Of a stretch of DNA of 64,000 nt, positions 57,289 through 64,000 are shown one piece after another (positions within the stretch are counted from its first letter, which is position 1; each line of letters starts with the position of its first letter). The stretch lies in the NCBI RefSeq assembly GCF_004341505.2, contig NZ_SLYP02000001.1, forward strand, positions 648,501 through 712,500, written 5' to 3'. Origin of the DNA: Sphingomonas sp. JUb134 (GTDB lineage Bacteria; Pseudomonadota; Alphaproteobacteria; Sphingomonadales; Sphingomonadaceae). The notes under the pieces are model-generated. The model had not been told where the DNA came from. It worked only from the letters and a program-made list of their open reading frames with translations, and ran no database searches. The translations under genes were made by a program, and so were the position numbers.

Positions 57289-58650
57289 TCAAGCTGCAAG
57301 CGCCATATCGGCGTTTTCGGCCTCGCCCGCGCCGGCAAGGAAGCGCGCAAGCGCCGCCTTCCGTGACCGTCGATCGAGAGCGTAGTGCGTGTGCGATAGC
57401 TCCGCGCCGTCTAAGAGCGCTTGGATGTAGCCTGACACCGTATCTGCCGCCATGACCAGCGCAGCATCTAGCGTGTGGATATAGCGGCTTGTGATCGAAC
57501 CTGAGGCATGGCCGAGCAGCGCCGCAATGGTGATCTCGGTGAAGCCGAGATCGTTGGCGATGCTGGCGAAGCTATGGCGCAAGACGTGGGCGGTGACGCT
57601 CTCCAACTCAGTATCGGCGAAGATTTTCTCCCAGTGCCGTGGAAAGCTTCCGAACGGCCCGTCCGGGTTTCTCTCGCCCGGAAACACATAAGGGCTGTCG
57701 CCGTCCATGTTCCGCTCGTCGAAATACTCGACGATCGGTAGACCCATCGGGCGAACGGACTGACCTTCCTTTGTATCCTCGAACCGGAAGGCACTCCCCA
57801 TCGTATCGATTTCCGTTTTCTTCGCTTCGATAATCTCGCCGCGACGGCACCCCGACATTGCAATCAGTCGAATCATGTCGACGGTTCGCGTATAGCGTTC
57901 GTCCTCAGCAGCTTTGGCGAGGATGCGGCCCAGCGTCCGATACTCGTCCTCGTTCAGTCGTCGCTTCCGCACCACATCCTTCGGCTTGCGAACACCATGC
58001 GCGGGATTGATCTCGATGATGCCCAGCTCATCCCGCGCATAGCTGAAAATGCCGCCCAGCAGCCCGACCGTCCGGCTCGCGGCACCGAGGCCACCCCGGA
58101 CGATCGACTTGCCACGCAACTTCTTGGTCTTCTCCGTAGCGCGGGTCTTGCCGGCCATGATGTCCTTCATCATCGCCGTCACGTCCGCCTTCGTGACATG
58201 CGTGACGCGCTTCGAGCCGAGGAGCGGAATGATATGGCGCGTAATCCGGCCGAGATCGGTGATCTTGGTGCTGGCCTTCTTGGGGCGACCGCCCTTGCCG
58301 AGAATCCGGCCGGCTTCAAGTTCCGCCGTATATAACTCGCAAAGCTCCTTCACCGAGATCGCCTTGCGAACGCTGTTCCGATCTTCGAGCGGATCGTTGC
58401 CCTTGGCGACTTCGGCCAGCGCCTGAATCGCCAGCGTCCGCGCCTGTTCGGCGGTGACGGTGCCGTGGCGACCGAGTTTCATCCGACGCCGAACATTGTT
58501 AGCGTTTCGGTAATCGACGAAGTAGGTTCGTGTTCCTGAGGGCAGCACGAACACGCCAAAGCCTTTCAAATCGCTGCACCAAACGGTATATTGCCGGTCC
58601 CGTTGCTCGGCCTTGTCGACGACGGTTTTCGTCAGTTTTGGCATATGCAC
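57289..58650 (-). CDS. int: tyrosine site-specific integrase
   Basis: A 453-residue phage-type integrase. It has an N-terminal arm/DUF4102-like region (MPKLTKTVVDKAEQRDRQYTVWCSDLKGFGVFV) and a core-binding domain from residue about 100. The catalytic domain carries Arg in SGCRRGEIIE, HVLRHSFAS (His-x-x-Arg), LLGHASGSITSRYIHT (His and nucleophilic Tyr) and MSGY. Its 5' end points at the tRNA fragment 170 bp away, so it is the recombinase of this ICE. Confidence 0.95.
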   Translation of the reverse strand: MHMPKLTKTVVDKAEQRDRQYTVWCSDLKGFGVFVLPSGTRTYFVDYRNANNVRRRMKLGRHGTVTAEQARTLAIQALAEVAKGNDPLEDRNSVRKAISVKELCELYTAELEAGRILGKGGRPKKASTKITDLGRITRHIIPLLGSKRVTHVTKADVTAMMKDIMAGKTRATEKTKKLRGKSIVRGGLGAASRTVGLLGGIFSYARDELGIIEINPAHGVRKPKDVVRKRRLNEDEYRTLGRILAKAAEDERYTRTVDMIRLIAMSGCRRGEIIEAKKTEIDTMGSAFRFEDTKEGQSVRPMGLPIVEYFDERNMDGDSPYVFPGERNPDGPFGSFPRHWEKIFADTELESVTAHVLRHSFASIANDLGFTEITIAALLGHASGSITSRYIHTLDAALVMAADTVSGYIQALLDGAELSHTHYALDRRSRKAALARFLAGAGEAENADMALAA

Positions 58651-58822
58651 CTCGCTAGAGCGGGCTCAGAAAACTCACCAAAAACTCACCAGCAGATCGA
58701 AAACTGTGGGGGTTTTTTGCGTAGTCTGGAATACCCTTCGTGTCAAGAAAACACTGTATAAACAGTGAGTTATCGTGCTCTAGCGTTGACTTGAAAAGCC
58801 TAGCGTAGCGTTGTAGTTCTAG

Positions 58823-58867
58823 CTCCGAAGGCGAAGGCCACAGGTTCGAATCTTGTCGGGTGCGCCA
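58823..58867 (+). other. attachment site: 3' end of a tRNA-Arg gene
   Basis: Forty-five bases match the 3' part of tRNA-Arg(CCG): CTCCGAAG anticodon loop, T-arm ACAGG-TTCGAAT-CTTGT with one wobble pair, acceptor strand CGGGTGC and GCCA. The sequence upstream does not complete a cloverleaf, so this is a recombinant junction. Element DNA lies to the left (integrase side) and target DNA to the right. Confidence 0.85.
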
Positions 58868-59044
58868 AAAATCTCCAATAAAATCAGGCTCTTGAGAGGA
58901 AATCGATCTCTCCCATTCGCAGCCTCGCTGATCGCAAAACTCACCAGCTTGGGCCGTGAGGTCAGCAAAACACTCGGGTTTTCCTCGCAAAAATCGCCGA
59001 AGCAAACTCACCACTTCCAAGAACCGTCTGGCAGAAGGTGCAAA
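58868..59044. other. gap after the attachment site
   Basis: About 180 bp to the right of the junction with no gene, repeat or promoter that I recognise. With the 170 bp between integrase and tRNA fragment, this forms a nearly 400-bp non-coding att region, where recombinase arm sites would be expected. Confidence 0.4.
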
Positions 59045-59731
59045 ATGACGACCACCCTGCACACCGGTGCCGTGCTGAGCCATCCCAGCGGCGACTACAT
59101 GGGCAATTTGCTCTGGCCCGGCGTGCTGCCCGCGGACCAGCGCGAGGCGCTGCCCGCGGCGATCGCCGCCATCTCCGCTCAGGGCTATTGGGCAAGCCCC
59201 TTTCCGGAAGGCGATGGCGTCGCCTTCCAGCGCTATGACGAGACGCCCTACGATCCCGACGCCGCGCTTGCCGATTTCCAGGCCGCGTTCGGATTTCTGA
59301 AACTGGACGTGCTCGACCCCGACGAAGGACAGGGGCGCGCCCTGGCACGGCTCGCCGGAGACCGGTCGATCAGTTGCATCTGCCTCGTGCCGGTCGAGGG
59401 CCTGCGCTTGGAAGCGCCGTTCGATCTCGGGGAAACGCGCTTCCATGCGCCGGTTGACGGCACGGAGATCGTCGCCGATCATGTAGCGGACCGTCAGGCT
59501 GTTGCCGTGTTGCACCAGATATTGACGGTTGATGACTCGCGCAGCGTCCGCAGGCATGGCCGAGTTGGTAAACTCGGGCGGCCCACCTGCGACGATAAAG
59601 GCGCCGCAATGACGGTCGAGCGTCAGCCACCAAGTCCGCAGATTGTTGAAGAAGTCGCCGAAGATGGACTGCCGTCCGGGCACCGAAATCATGAGCGTCG
59701 GGTTGGTCGAGGTGCGGAGTGGTATAGGTGA
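59045..59731 (+). pseudogene. truncated hypothetical gene with chimeric 3' part
   Basis: The first 97 or so codons (MTTTLHTGAVLSHPSGDYMGNLLWPG, DGVAFQRYDETPYDPDAALADFQAAFGFLKL) show strong third-position GC and look like a real gene of unknown function. From about 59335 the frame stays open, but composition and amino acids degrade while the minus strand becomes coding-like. I read this as a gene whose 3' end was replaced by a foreign fragment. Confidence 0.45.
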
Positions 59732-59743
59732 ATGGCAGACCAT
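59330..59743 (-). pseudogene. minus-strand gene fragment, unrecognised
   Basis: An open minus-strand stretch with natural composition: TLMISVPGRQSIFGDFFNNLRTWWLTLDRHCGAF, VINRQYLVQHGNSLTVRYMIGDDLRAVNRRMEARFPEIERRF. It is rich in W, F, N and H, unlike shadow frames of GC-rich genes. It has no proper start or stop of its own. I cannot name the family. Confidence 0.35.
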
Positions 59744-59754
59744 CACGTTGATAG

Positions 59755-59901
59755 CGGCCGCGTCCGCCGGGATATTCGTCCTATGATGAGATACCCGAGG
59801 ATGTGGCGGCAAAGCTGGAGGCGATTTCCGATGAGATCGACGCCATCTCCGAGAAGCGCCACGCCTACGATGCCAACGTGATCGCGCACGGCGGAGCATG
59901 A
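59755..59901 (+). pseudogene. ParB-family partition protein fragment
   Basis: In frame up to a TGA at 59899, the stretch reads YDEIPEDVAAKLEAISDEIDAISEKRHAYDANVIAHGGA. This resembles the central linker of plasmid-type ParB-like proteins of sphingomonads. Both the N-terminal ParB nuclease-like domain and the C-terminus are missing. The next fragment begins inside its stop codon. Confidence 0.5.
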
Positions 59902-60323
59902 TCGGCCATCTCCAGACCAACAAGGTCAAGGACGTGCTGGATTTTGCCGTTGAGATTCAGTCGCTCGACAGGCTCCGGCTGGCGGCCGCGCTCGATCGCC
60001 GCCTCCAGCAGCTTGGCCGCGGGCTTGACGTGCTGGTGCAGGTGAACACGTCGGGCGAAGCCACCAAATACGGCCTCGCGCCCCAGGATGTGCCAGCCTT
60101 CCTCACCGAGCTGCCGGCTTTCACCGGCCTTCGCGTCCGGGGTTTCATGACGCTCGCGCGGTTCACGTCCGATCTGGACGAAGTGCGCCGATGTTTCCGC
60201 CTCCTGCGCGAAATCCGGGATCGCGCGCGGCAGGAGTCACTGCAACGGCTGCCGATAAAGGCTCCGAGCGAACCGCCAACAGCGACGGCGATAAGCCACC
60301 CGGGTAGCGGGCTCGGAATCTGA
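59898..60323 (+). pseudogene. YggS/PROSC-family PLP-binding protein fragment
   Basis: Residues 1-115 match the middle of YggS-type pyridoxal phosphate homeostasis proteins: MIGHLQTNKVKDVLDFAVEIQSLDR, LDVLVQVNTSGEATKYGLAPQDVPAFL and LRVRGFMTLARFTSD. The N-terminal third with the PLP lysine and the C-terminal third are absent. After about 60240 the frame reads into the antisense of the TauE gene. Confidence 0.7.
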
Positions 60324-60913
60324 TCCCAGTAGGCACAGGCTCCGAGCAACGCCGCAGCCGAATTTAGAAGGTTATAAACGGCGGTTATCGCGGCAGTCTG
60401 GCGCGCTGTGCCCCAGTTCATTGCCAGGATAACCGGCGCGAGAAATACGCCGCCTCCAGTCCCTGTTGCTCCGGATATGAAGCCGATGATCGCGCCCGTG
60501 GCCAGCGCCGGAATGAAGGGCGGATCGATCGACAGGTCCGAAGACGATCCAGATCTACGAAACGCCGTCCGCGCCATCTGGGCGGCCGACAGGACCAGAA
60601 GCACCCCGACGACCGGATAATAGATATCCGCCGTTAGCTGGACAACGCCGCCGGCTAGAGAAAACGGGAAGCCCAAGATCGCAAAAGGCCAGACGCTTCG
60701 CCATGACAGCCTTCCAGCCTTCAGGAACATGGCTGTCCCGATTCCCGCAACCAGGAGATTGAGGGCGAGCGCAGTCGTCTTCATGGCCAGCGGCGCAAAG
60801 CCGAGCAGCGCCATGATCGCGATGTAGCCAGATGCGCCAGCCTGGCCGACCGACGCATAGATCAGTGCGATGAGGAAGAAGGCTACCGCGAGCCAGGGCG
60901 CGTCTAATTCCAC
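59957..60913 (-). CDS. TauE/SafE family membrane protein, C-terminus replaced
   Basis: Residues 1-222 are a typical TauE/SafE permease: LIALIYASVGQAGASGYIAIMALLGF and GAIIGFISGATGTGGGVFLAPVILAMNWG are the two repeat signatures. After GGSLGAFIGSR (about 60250) the frame continues only as antisense of the yggS fragment, giving a basic, serine-rich tail. The last helix or two are lost. Probably non-functional, though the start and most helices remain. Confidence 0.7.
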   Translation of the reverse strand: MELDAPWLAVAFFLIALIYASVGQAGASGYIAIMALLGFAPLAMKTTALALNLLVAGIGTAMFLKAGRLSWRSVWPFAILGFPFSLAGGVVQLTADIYYPVVGVLLVLSAAQMARTAFRRSGSSSDLSIDPPFIPALATGAIIGFISGATGTGGGVFLAPVILAMNWGTARQTAAITAVYNLLNSAAALLGACAYWDQIPSPLPGWLIAVAVGGSLGAFIGSRCSDSCRARSRISRRRRKHRRTSSRSDVNRASVMKPRTRRPVKAGSSVRKAGTSWGARPYLVASPDVFTCTSTSSPRPSCWRRRSSAAASRSLSSD

Positions 60914-61162
60914 CTTGCCTAAACCTCGTCATGGTTCGCATCCCGAGCGTGTGCCGGCCAGCGTTGCCCCAAGCTCCCTTGACTATCACCAGACTGGTGT
61001 GAGCAATACGGTAGCACTCACCGATGACGATCGCGCTTGTCGGATGTCCCCGATCTGTCTTGCCGCACCAGAACCGCATTGGCGGGACAGTGAGGTGACA
61101 GGCCAAGAAACCGGGGCCGAGCTGGATGGTGATACCCTCGACGCCGTTCCCATGTTCGGAAT
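60914..61162. other. intergenic region before the sirB2-norB locus
   Basis: About 250 bp between the start of the truncated tauE gene and the end of the convergently placed sirB2-like gene. I see no gene, terminator with T-tract or repeat worth naming. Confidence 0.4.
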
Positions 61163-61552
61163 TCAGGCAAATGGGCCAAGGGGATGATGCGCGCGGGCGA
61201 CCGCGTAGATGCCATAGAAGACGAACGCCGCCCCAGCCAGGCTAAGCCACCGGCCGGCAGGCGTTCCGGCCCGCAGCGCCCGGTAGGCGAGGAAGATGTA
61301 GGGTGGCAGTAGCAGGACTTTCACCGTCAGCCAGCTATCGGCGAAGGGCCCCTGATTGACGATCGTGACGAGCATCAGCGCGGCAGTCAGAAGGGTGGTG
61401 TCGATCGACCAGGACAGGCAGCGCAGCGGGAGGGCGAGCGGCCATCGCGCCCCAAGGAGATTGCGCGCGAGGCTGCGGATGAGGAACAAGGAGAAGCCGG
61501 TCAGCGCCGCCCAGATGTGGACGGCGCGGATCTCCAGATAATAATGCTCCAT
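61163..61552 (-). CDS. SirB2 family membrane protein
   Basis: A 129-residue protein with four membrane helices. HYYLEIRAVHIWAALTGFSLFLIRSLARNLLGARW and SIDTTLLTAALMLVTIVNQGPFADSWLTVKVLLLPPYIFLAYRALR match SirB2 proteins, which have no firm biochemical role. It follows norB by nine bases on the same strand and is probably cotranscribed. A role with the nitric oxide reductase is possible but unproven. Confidence 0.85.
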   Translation of the reverse strand: MEHYYLEIRAVHIWAALTGFSLFLIRSLARNLLGARWPLALPLRCLSWSIDTTLLTAALMLVTIVNQGPFADSWLTVKVLLLPPYIFLAYRALRAGTPAGRWLSLAGAAFVFYGIYAVARAHHPLGPFA

Positions 61553-61561
61553 CCCGGCGCG

Positions 61562-63865
61562 TCAGGTCGCCCGCGCCGCGTGCGTTTCTATGGCTTCCTC
61601 ATGCGCCGTCGGCACTACATCCGGTTCGCGCCGCGGCCGCAGCCAGAGGCTCGCCACGAACCAGGCCAGGGCCAGCGCGCCGATCGAGAACACCACGTCG
61701 CCGGGGACGCGCATCCAGACCAGCAGATCGACCAGCGGCTGCTGCATGAACTCGGCGGAGCGCGCATACCAATAGCCTTCGTCGATCGCGGCGATAAGCT
61801 GGATGGTCCCCAGCGGCAGAAGCGTCAGTAGCGCCATCAGAGCAAGCCCGATGTTGAAGCACCAGAAGCTGATCCGCAGCGCCCGTTCGTCCCAGACAAG
61901 ATTGGGCATCATGCCGCGCAGGCAGAAGAGCACCAGGCCGACCCCGAGCATTCCGTAGACGCCGAACAGCGCCGTATGGCCATGCAGCGGGGTGAGGTTG
62001 AGACCCTGCATGTAGTAGAGCGATAGCGGCGGGTTGATAAGGAAGCCGAACAGGCCGGCGCCGACCAGGTTCCAGAAGGACACGGCCAGGAAGAACATGA
62101 CCGGCCATTTGTAGCGCTGCATCCAGGGCGTCGCGCTGCTCAGCTTCCAGTGCTCATAGGCCTCGTAGCCGATATAGGCGAGCGGCACGACCTCGAGCGC
62201 CGAGAAGCTGGCGCCAAGCGCGAGCACCGAGATCGACGTGCCCGCGAAGTAGAGGTGATGGAGCGTGCCCAGCACGCCGCCGGCCATGAAGATGATCGTG
62301 GCGAACAGCACCGCGACCGTCGCGGTCGGGATCGGAATGAGGCCGAGACGCGTGAACAGGAAGGCGATCACCGCGGTCGCGAAGACCTCGAAGAAGCCCT
62401 CGACCCACAGATGGACCACCCACCAGCGCCAATATTCGATCATCGATAGCGAACTGTGTTCGTTCCACAGGAGCGCCGCCCCGTAGAACAGCCCAATGGC
62501 GACGGTCGAGAGGAAGAACAGCATGGTGATGTGCTTGGATTCGGAGTTCGTCCGCAGTGCGGGCCAGAGCGCTCGTCCAACCAGCACCAGCCAGAGCATC
62601 AGGCCGATGAACAGGAACCACTGCCAGAAACGACCCATGTCGACATATTCATAGCCCTGGTGTCCGAACCAGAAGTTCTGTTCGAGACCGAGCGTCTGCA
62701 TCACCGCCAGCCACTGCCCCGCGAAGGAACCGATGACGATGATGAGGAGGCAGACCCAGAGGATATTGACGCCGAGCGCCTGGAACCGGGGTTCATGGCC
62801 GGAAATGGCCGGAGCGATGTAGAGGCCCGTTCCCAGCCAAGCGGTCGCGATCCACAGGACGGCGAGTTGCGTGTGCCAGGTCCGGGTGATCGAATAGGGG
62901 AGGATTTCCGCGGCTTCATAGCCGTAAACGAGCTGACCCTCGACCTGATAGTGCGCGGTCATCGCGCCGAGCAAGATCTGGACCAGGAACAGGGCGAGGA
63001 CGACCCAGAAATATTTCGCGGTCGCGCGCATCGAGGGCGTCACCACGACCTTGCGCAGCGGGTCGCTGGCCGGAAGATCGTGCTCGCGCTCCCGGCGGCC
63101 GTGGGTCACCGCATGATGCCAGCCCAGAAGCGCGATCCCGGCGAGCAAAAAGGTGACGCTGAACGCCGACCAGATGAAGGTTGTCGCAGGGGGGCGGTTG
63201 CCGACCAGCGGTTCGCTTGGCCAGTTGTTGGTGTAAGTGGTCTCGCGTCCGGGCCGCTCGGTGGTCGCCGCCCAGGCGGTCCACCAGAAGAAGCGGGTCA
63301 TCGCGGTGCGGTAGGCCTCGTTCGGCACCGTGTTGTTCTTCATCGCATAGTTTTCGCGCAGCTCGGCGGTCGCCGGGTCGTTGCCGAACAGGCTGACATA
63401 GTGGCTGGCGACCGTCTCGATCGCCGCCGCGCGGTCGTCGCTGATCGTGATCGTTTCGCTGCGCGGGTCGTAGCTGTTGGTGCGCATTTCGGTCTGGAGG
63501 CGTCGCTGGAGACCCGACTGCTGCTCCTGGGTGAGGCTGTCATAGCCCTGGCCGAAATCGCGGCGTGCCCACAGGTCGAGAAGCGCGATGGACTCGCGGT
63601 GCAGCCAGTCGGCCGACCAGTCCGGAGCGACATAGCCGCCGTGGCCCCAGATCGAGCCGAGCTGCATGCCGCCCATCGATTGCCAGACTTGCCGGCCGCG
63701 CTGCAAGTCGGCCCGCGTAAACAGGGTCTGCCCGCTTTGGGTGACCACGCGCTCGGGCAAGGGGGGCGCCTGGATGCTGATGTCGCGCCCGACCAGCAGC
63801 AGAACGGCAAACGACGTTGCAAGCAATGCGAAGAGCCAGATCCACAGTTTGCGCGTACTGCTCAT
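61562..63865 (-). CDS. norB: quinol-dependent nitric oxide reductase (qNorB)
   Basis: A 767-residue single-subunit reductase that turns NO into N2O using quinol. A first helix and a periplasmic N-terminal domain (VWQSMGGMQLGSIWGHGGYVAPDWSADWLHRESIALLDLWA) distinguish qNor from cytochrome-c-dependent NorB. The 12-helix core has the conserved histidines and glutamates in YWRWWVVHLWVEGFFEVFATAVIAFL, GGVLGTLHHLYFAGTS and LNLTPLHGHTALFGVYGMLGVGLVLF. No norC or norQD is visible. It detoxifies NO or takes part in denitrification. Confidence 0.95.
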   Translation of the reverse strand: MSSTRKLWIWLFALLATSFAVLLLVGRDISIQAPPLPERVVTQSGQTLFTRADLQRGRQVWQSMGGMQLGSIWGHGGYVAPDWSADWLHRESIALLDLWARRDFGQGYDSLTQEQQSGLQRRLQTEMRTNSYDPRSETITISDDRAAAIETVASHYVSLFGNDPATAELRENYAMKNNTVPNEAYRTAMTRFFWWTAWAATTERPGRETTYTNNWPSEPLVGNRPPATTFIWSAFSVTFLLAGIALLGWHHAVTHGRREREHDLPASDPLRKVVVTPSMRATAKYFWVVLALFLVQILLGAMTAHYQVEGQLVYGYEAAEILPYSITRTWHTQLAVLWIATAWLGTGLYIAPAISGHEPRFQALGVNILWVCLLIIVIGSFAGQWLAVMQTLGLEQNFWFGHQGYEYVDMGRFWQWFLFIGLMLWLVLVGRALWPALRTNSESKHITMLFFLSTVAIGLFYGAALLWNEHSSLSMIEYWRWWVVHLWVEGFFEVFATAVIAFLFTRLGLIPIPTATVAVLFATIIFMAGGVLGTLHHLYFAGTSISVLALGASFSALEVVPLAYIGYEAYEHWKLSSATPWMQRYKWPVMFFLAVSFWNLVGAGLFGFLINPPLSLYYMQGLNLTPLHGHTALFGVYGMLGVGLVLFCLRGMMPNLVWDERALRISFWCFNIGLALMALLTLLPLGTIQLIAAIDEGYWYARSAEFMQQPLVDLLVWMRVPGDVVFSIGALALAWFVASLWLRPRREPDVVPTAHEEAIETHAARAT

Positions 63866-64000
63866 GATATTTCCCCCTTGTCGGCTATCCTATTCGAGGC
63901 GATGCGACTTTGTCCGGCGACCTGTCCTTCAATCCGCTGACCAGGACGCATCGTGCTGCTTGCGCGCTTTCAAGCCTAACGAGGCTATGTTGCGAGCCGA
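63866..64000. other. norB upstream region at the window edge
   Basis: The norB promoter must lie here, reading leftward. A GGGGGAA ribosome-binding site precedes the start codon. I do not see a clear FNR/NNR-type dyad in these 135 bases. Confidence 0.4.

Noticed and set aside
59957..60250. C-terminal 96 residues of the TauE open frame as a genuine domain
   Set aside because: They are the antisense of a recognisable YggS fragment, so the open frame is fortuitous.
62456..63940. 494-codon plus-strand open frame opposite norB
   Set aside because: norB on the minus strand is complete and unmistakable. The plus frame is rich in Asp, Arg and Glu without motifs.
1..64000. CRISPR arrays, rRNA operons or complete tRNA genes
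   Set aside because: I saw no regularly spaced repeats of CRISPR type, no rRNA sequence, and only a 3' tRNA fragment at 58,823-58,867.

Overview
The window is high-GC alphaproteobacterial DNA. Its dense gene packing, ATGA overlaps and family content suggest a sphingomonad (inference, no marker gene is present). Positions 1 to about 58,867 look like most of an integrative and conjugative element (ICE) whose left end lies outside the window. The right flank (58,868-64,000) is a patch of broken genes followed by a nitric oxide reductase locus.

Backbone (1-25,496). This part has the gene set of Tn4371-like, TrbBCDEJLFGI-type ICEs: DUF736, HU, DUF932, an XRE regulator, DUF2285-type proteins, an excisionase-like HTH protein and RepA with three iteron-like repeats behind it. 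These are followed by DUF2840, a TraF-type S26 peptidase, a lytic transglycosylase, a DUF3363 relaxase, TraG, a CopG-type regulator and the trb operon, ending with DUF2274. An IS110-family element sits between traF and the second DUF736 gene. A tyrosine recombinase (57,289-58,650) faces a 45-nt tRNA-Arg 3' fragment (58,823-58,867) that marks the integration junction.

Cargo (25,493-57,074). Two themes interlock. The first is sulfide and persulfide handling: an ArsR repressor and 1-Cys peroxiredoxin face an ETHE1-like MBL protein, a YeeE/YedE pair, a phosphatase-like domain fused to sulfide:quinone oxidoreductase, and TauE. These are followed by a second peroxiredoxin, a CydAB/CIO-type oxidase with its DUF2474 small subunit, a methyltransferase and a DsrE protein. 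The second is envelope thiol redox and efflux: TlpA-like, two DsbA-like and DsbD/ScsB-like proteins, Lnt, and an RND-MFP-OMF pump, with a two-component system. A shared PmrA/QseB-like box, CTTAAG-N5-CTTAnn, lies before the two-component system (two copies, divergent from tlpA-dsbA), before the dsbD-like gene and before the RND operon, so these look like one regulon.

Nested element. A 6,607-bp Tn3-family transposon (42,268-48,874) carries tnpR, merR, merT, merP, merA and tnpA. It has 48-bp inverted repeats and a TGATC target duplication. It inserted exactly at the GTG start codon of lnt, which originally overlapped the dsbD-like stop codon.

Right flank. Five gene remnants in mixed orientation (59,045-60,913) are followed by sirB2-like and norB genes on the minus strand.
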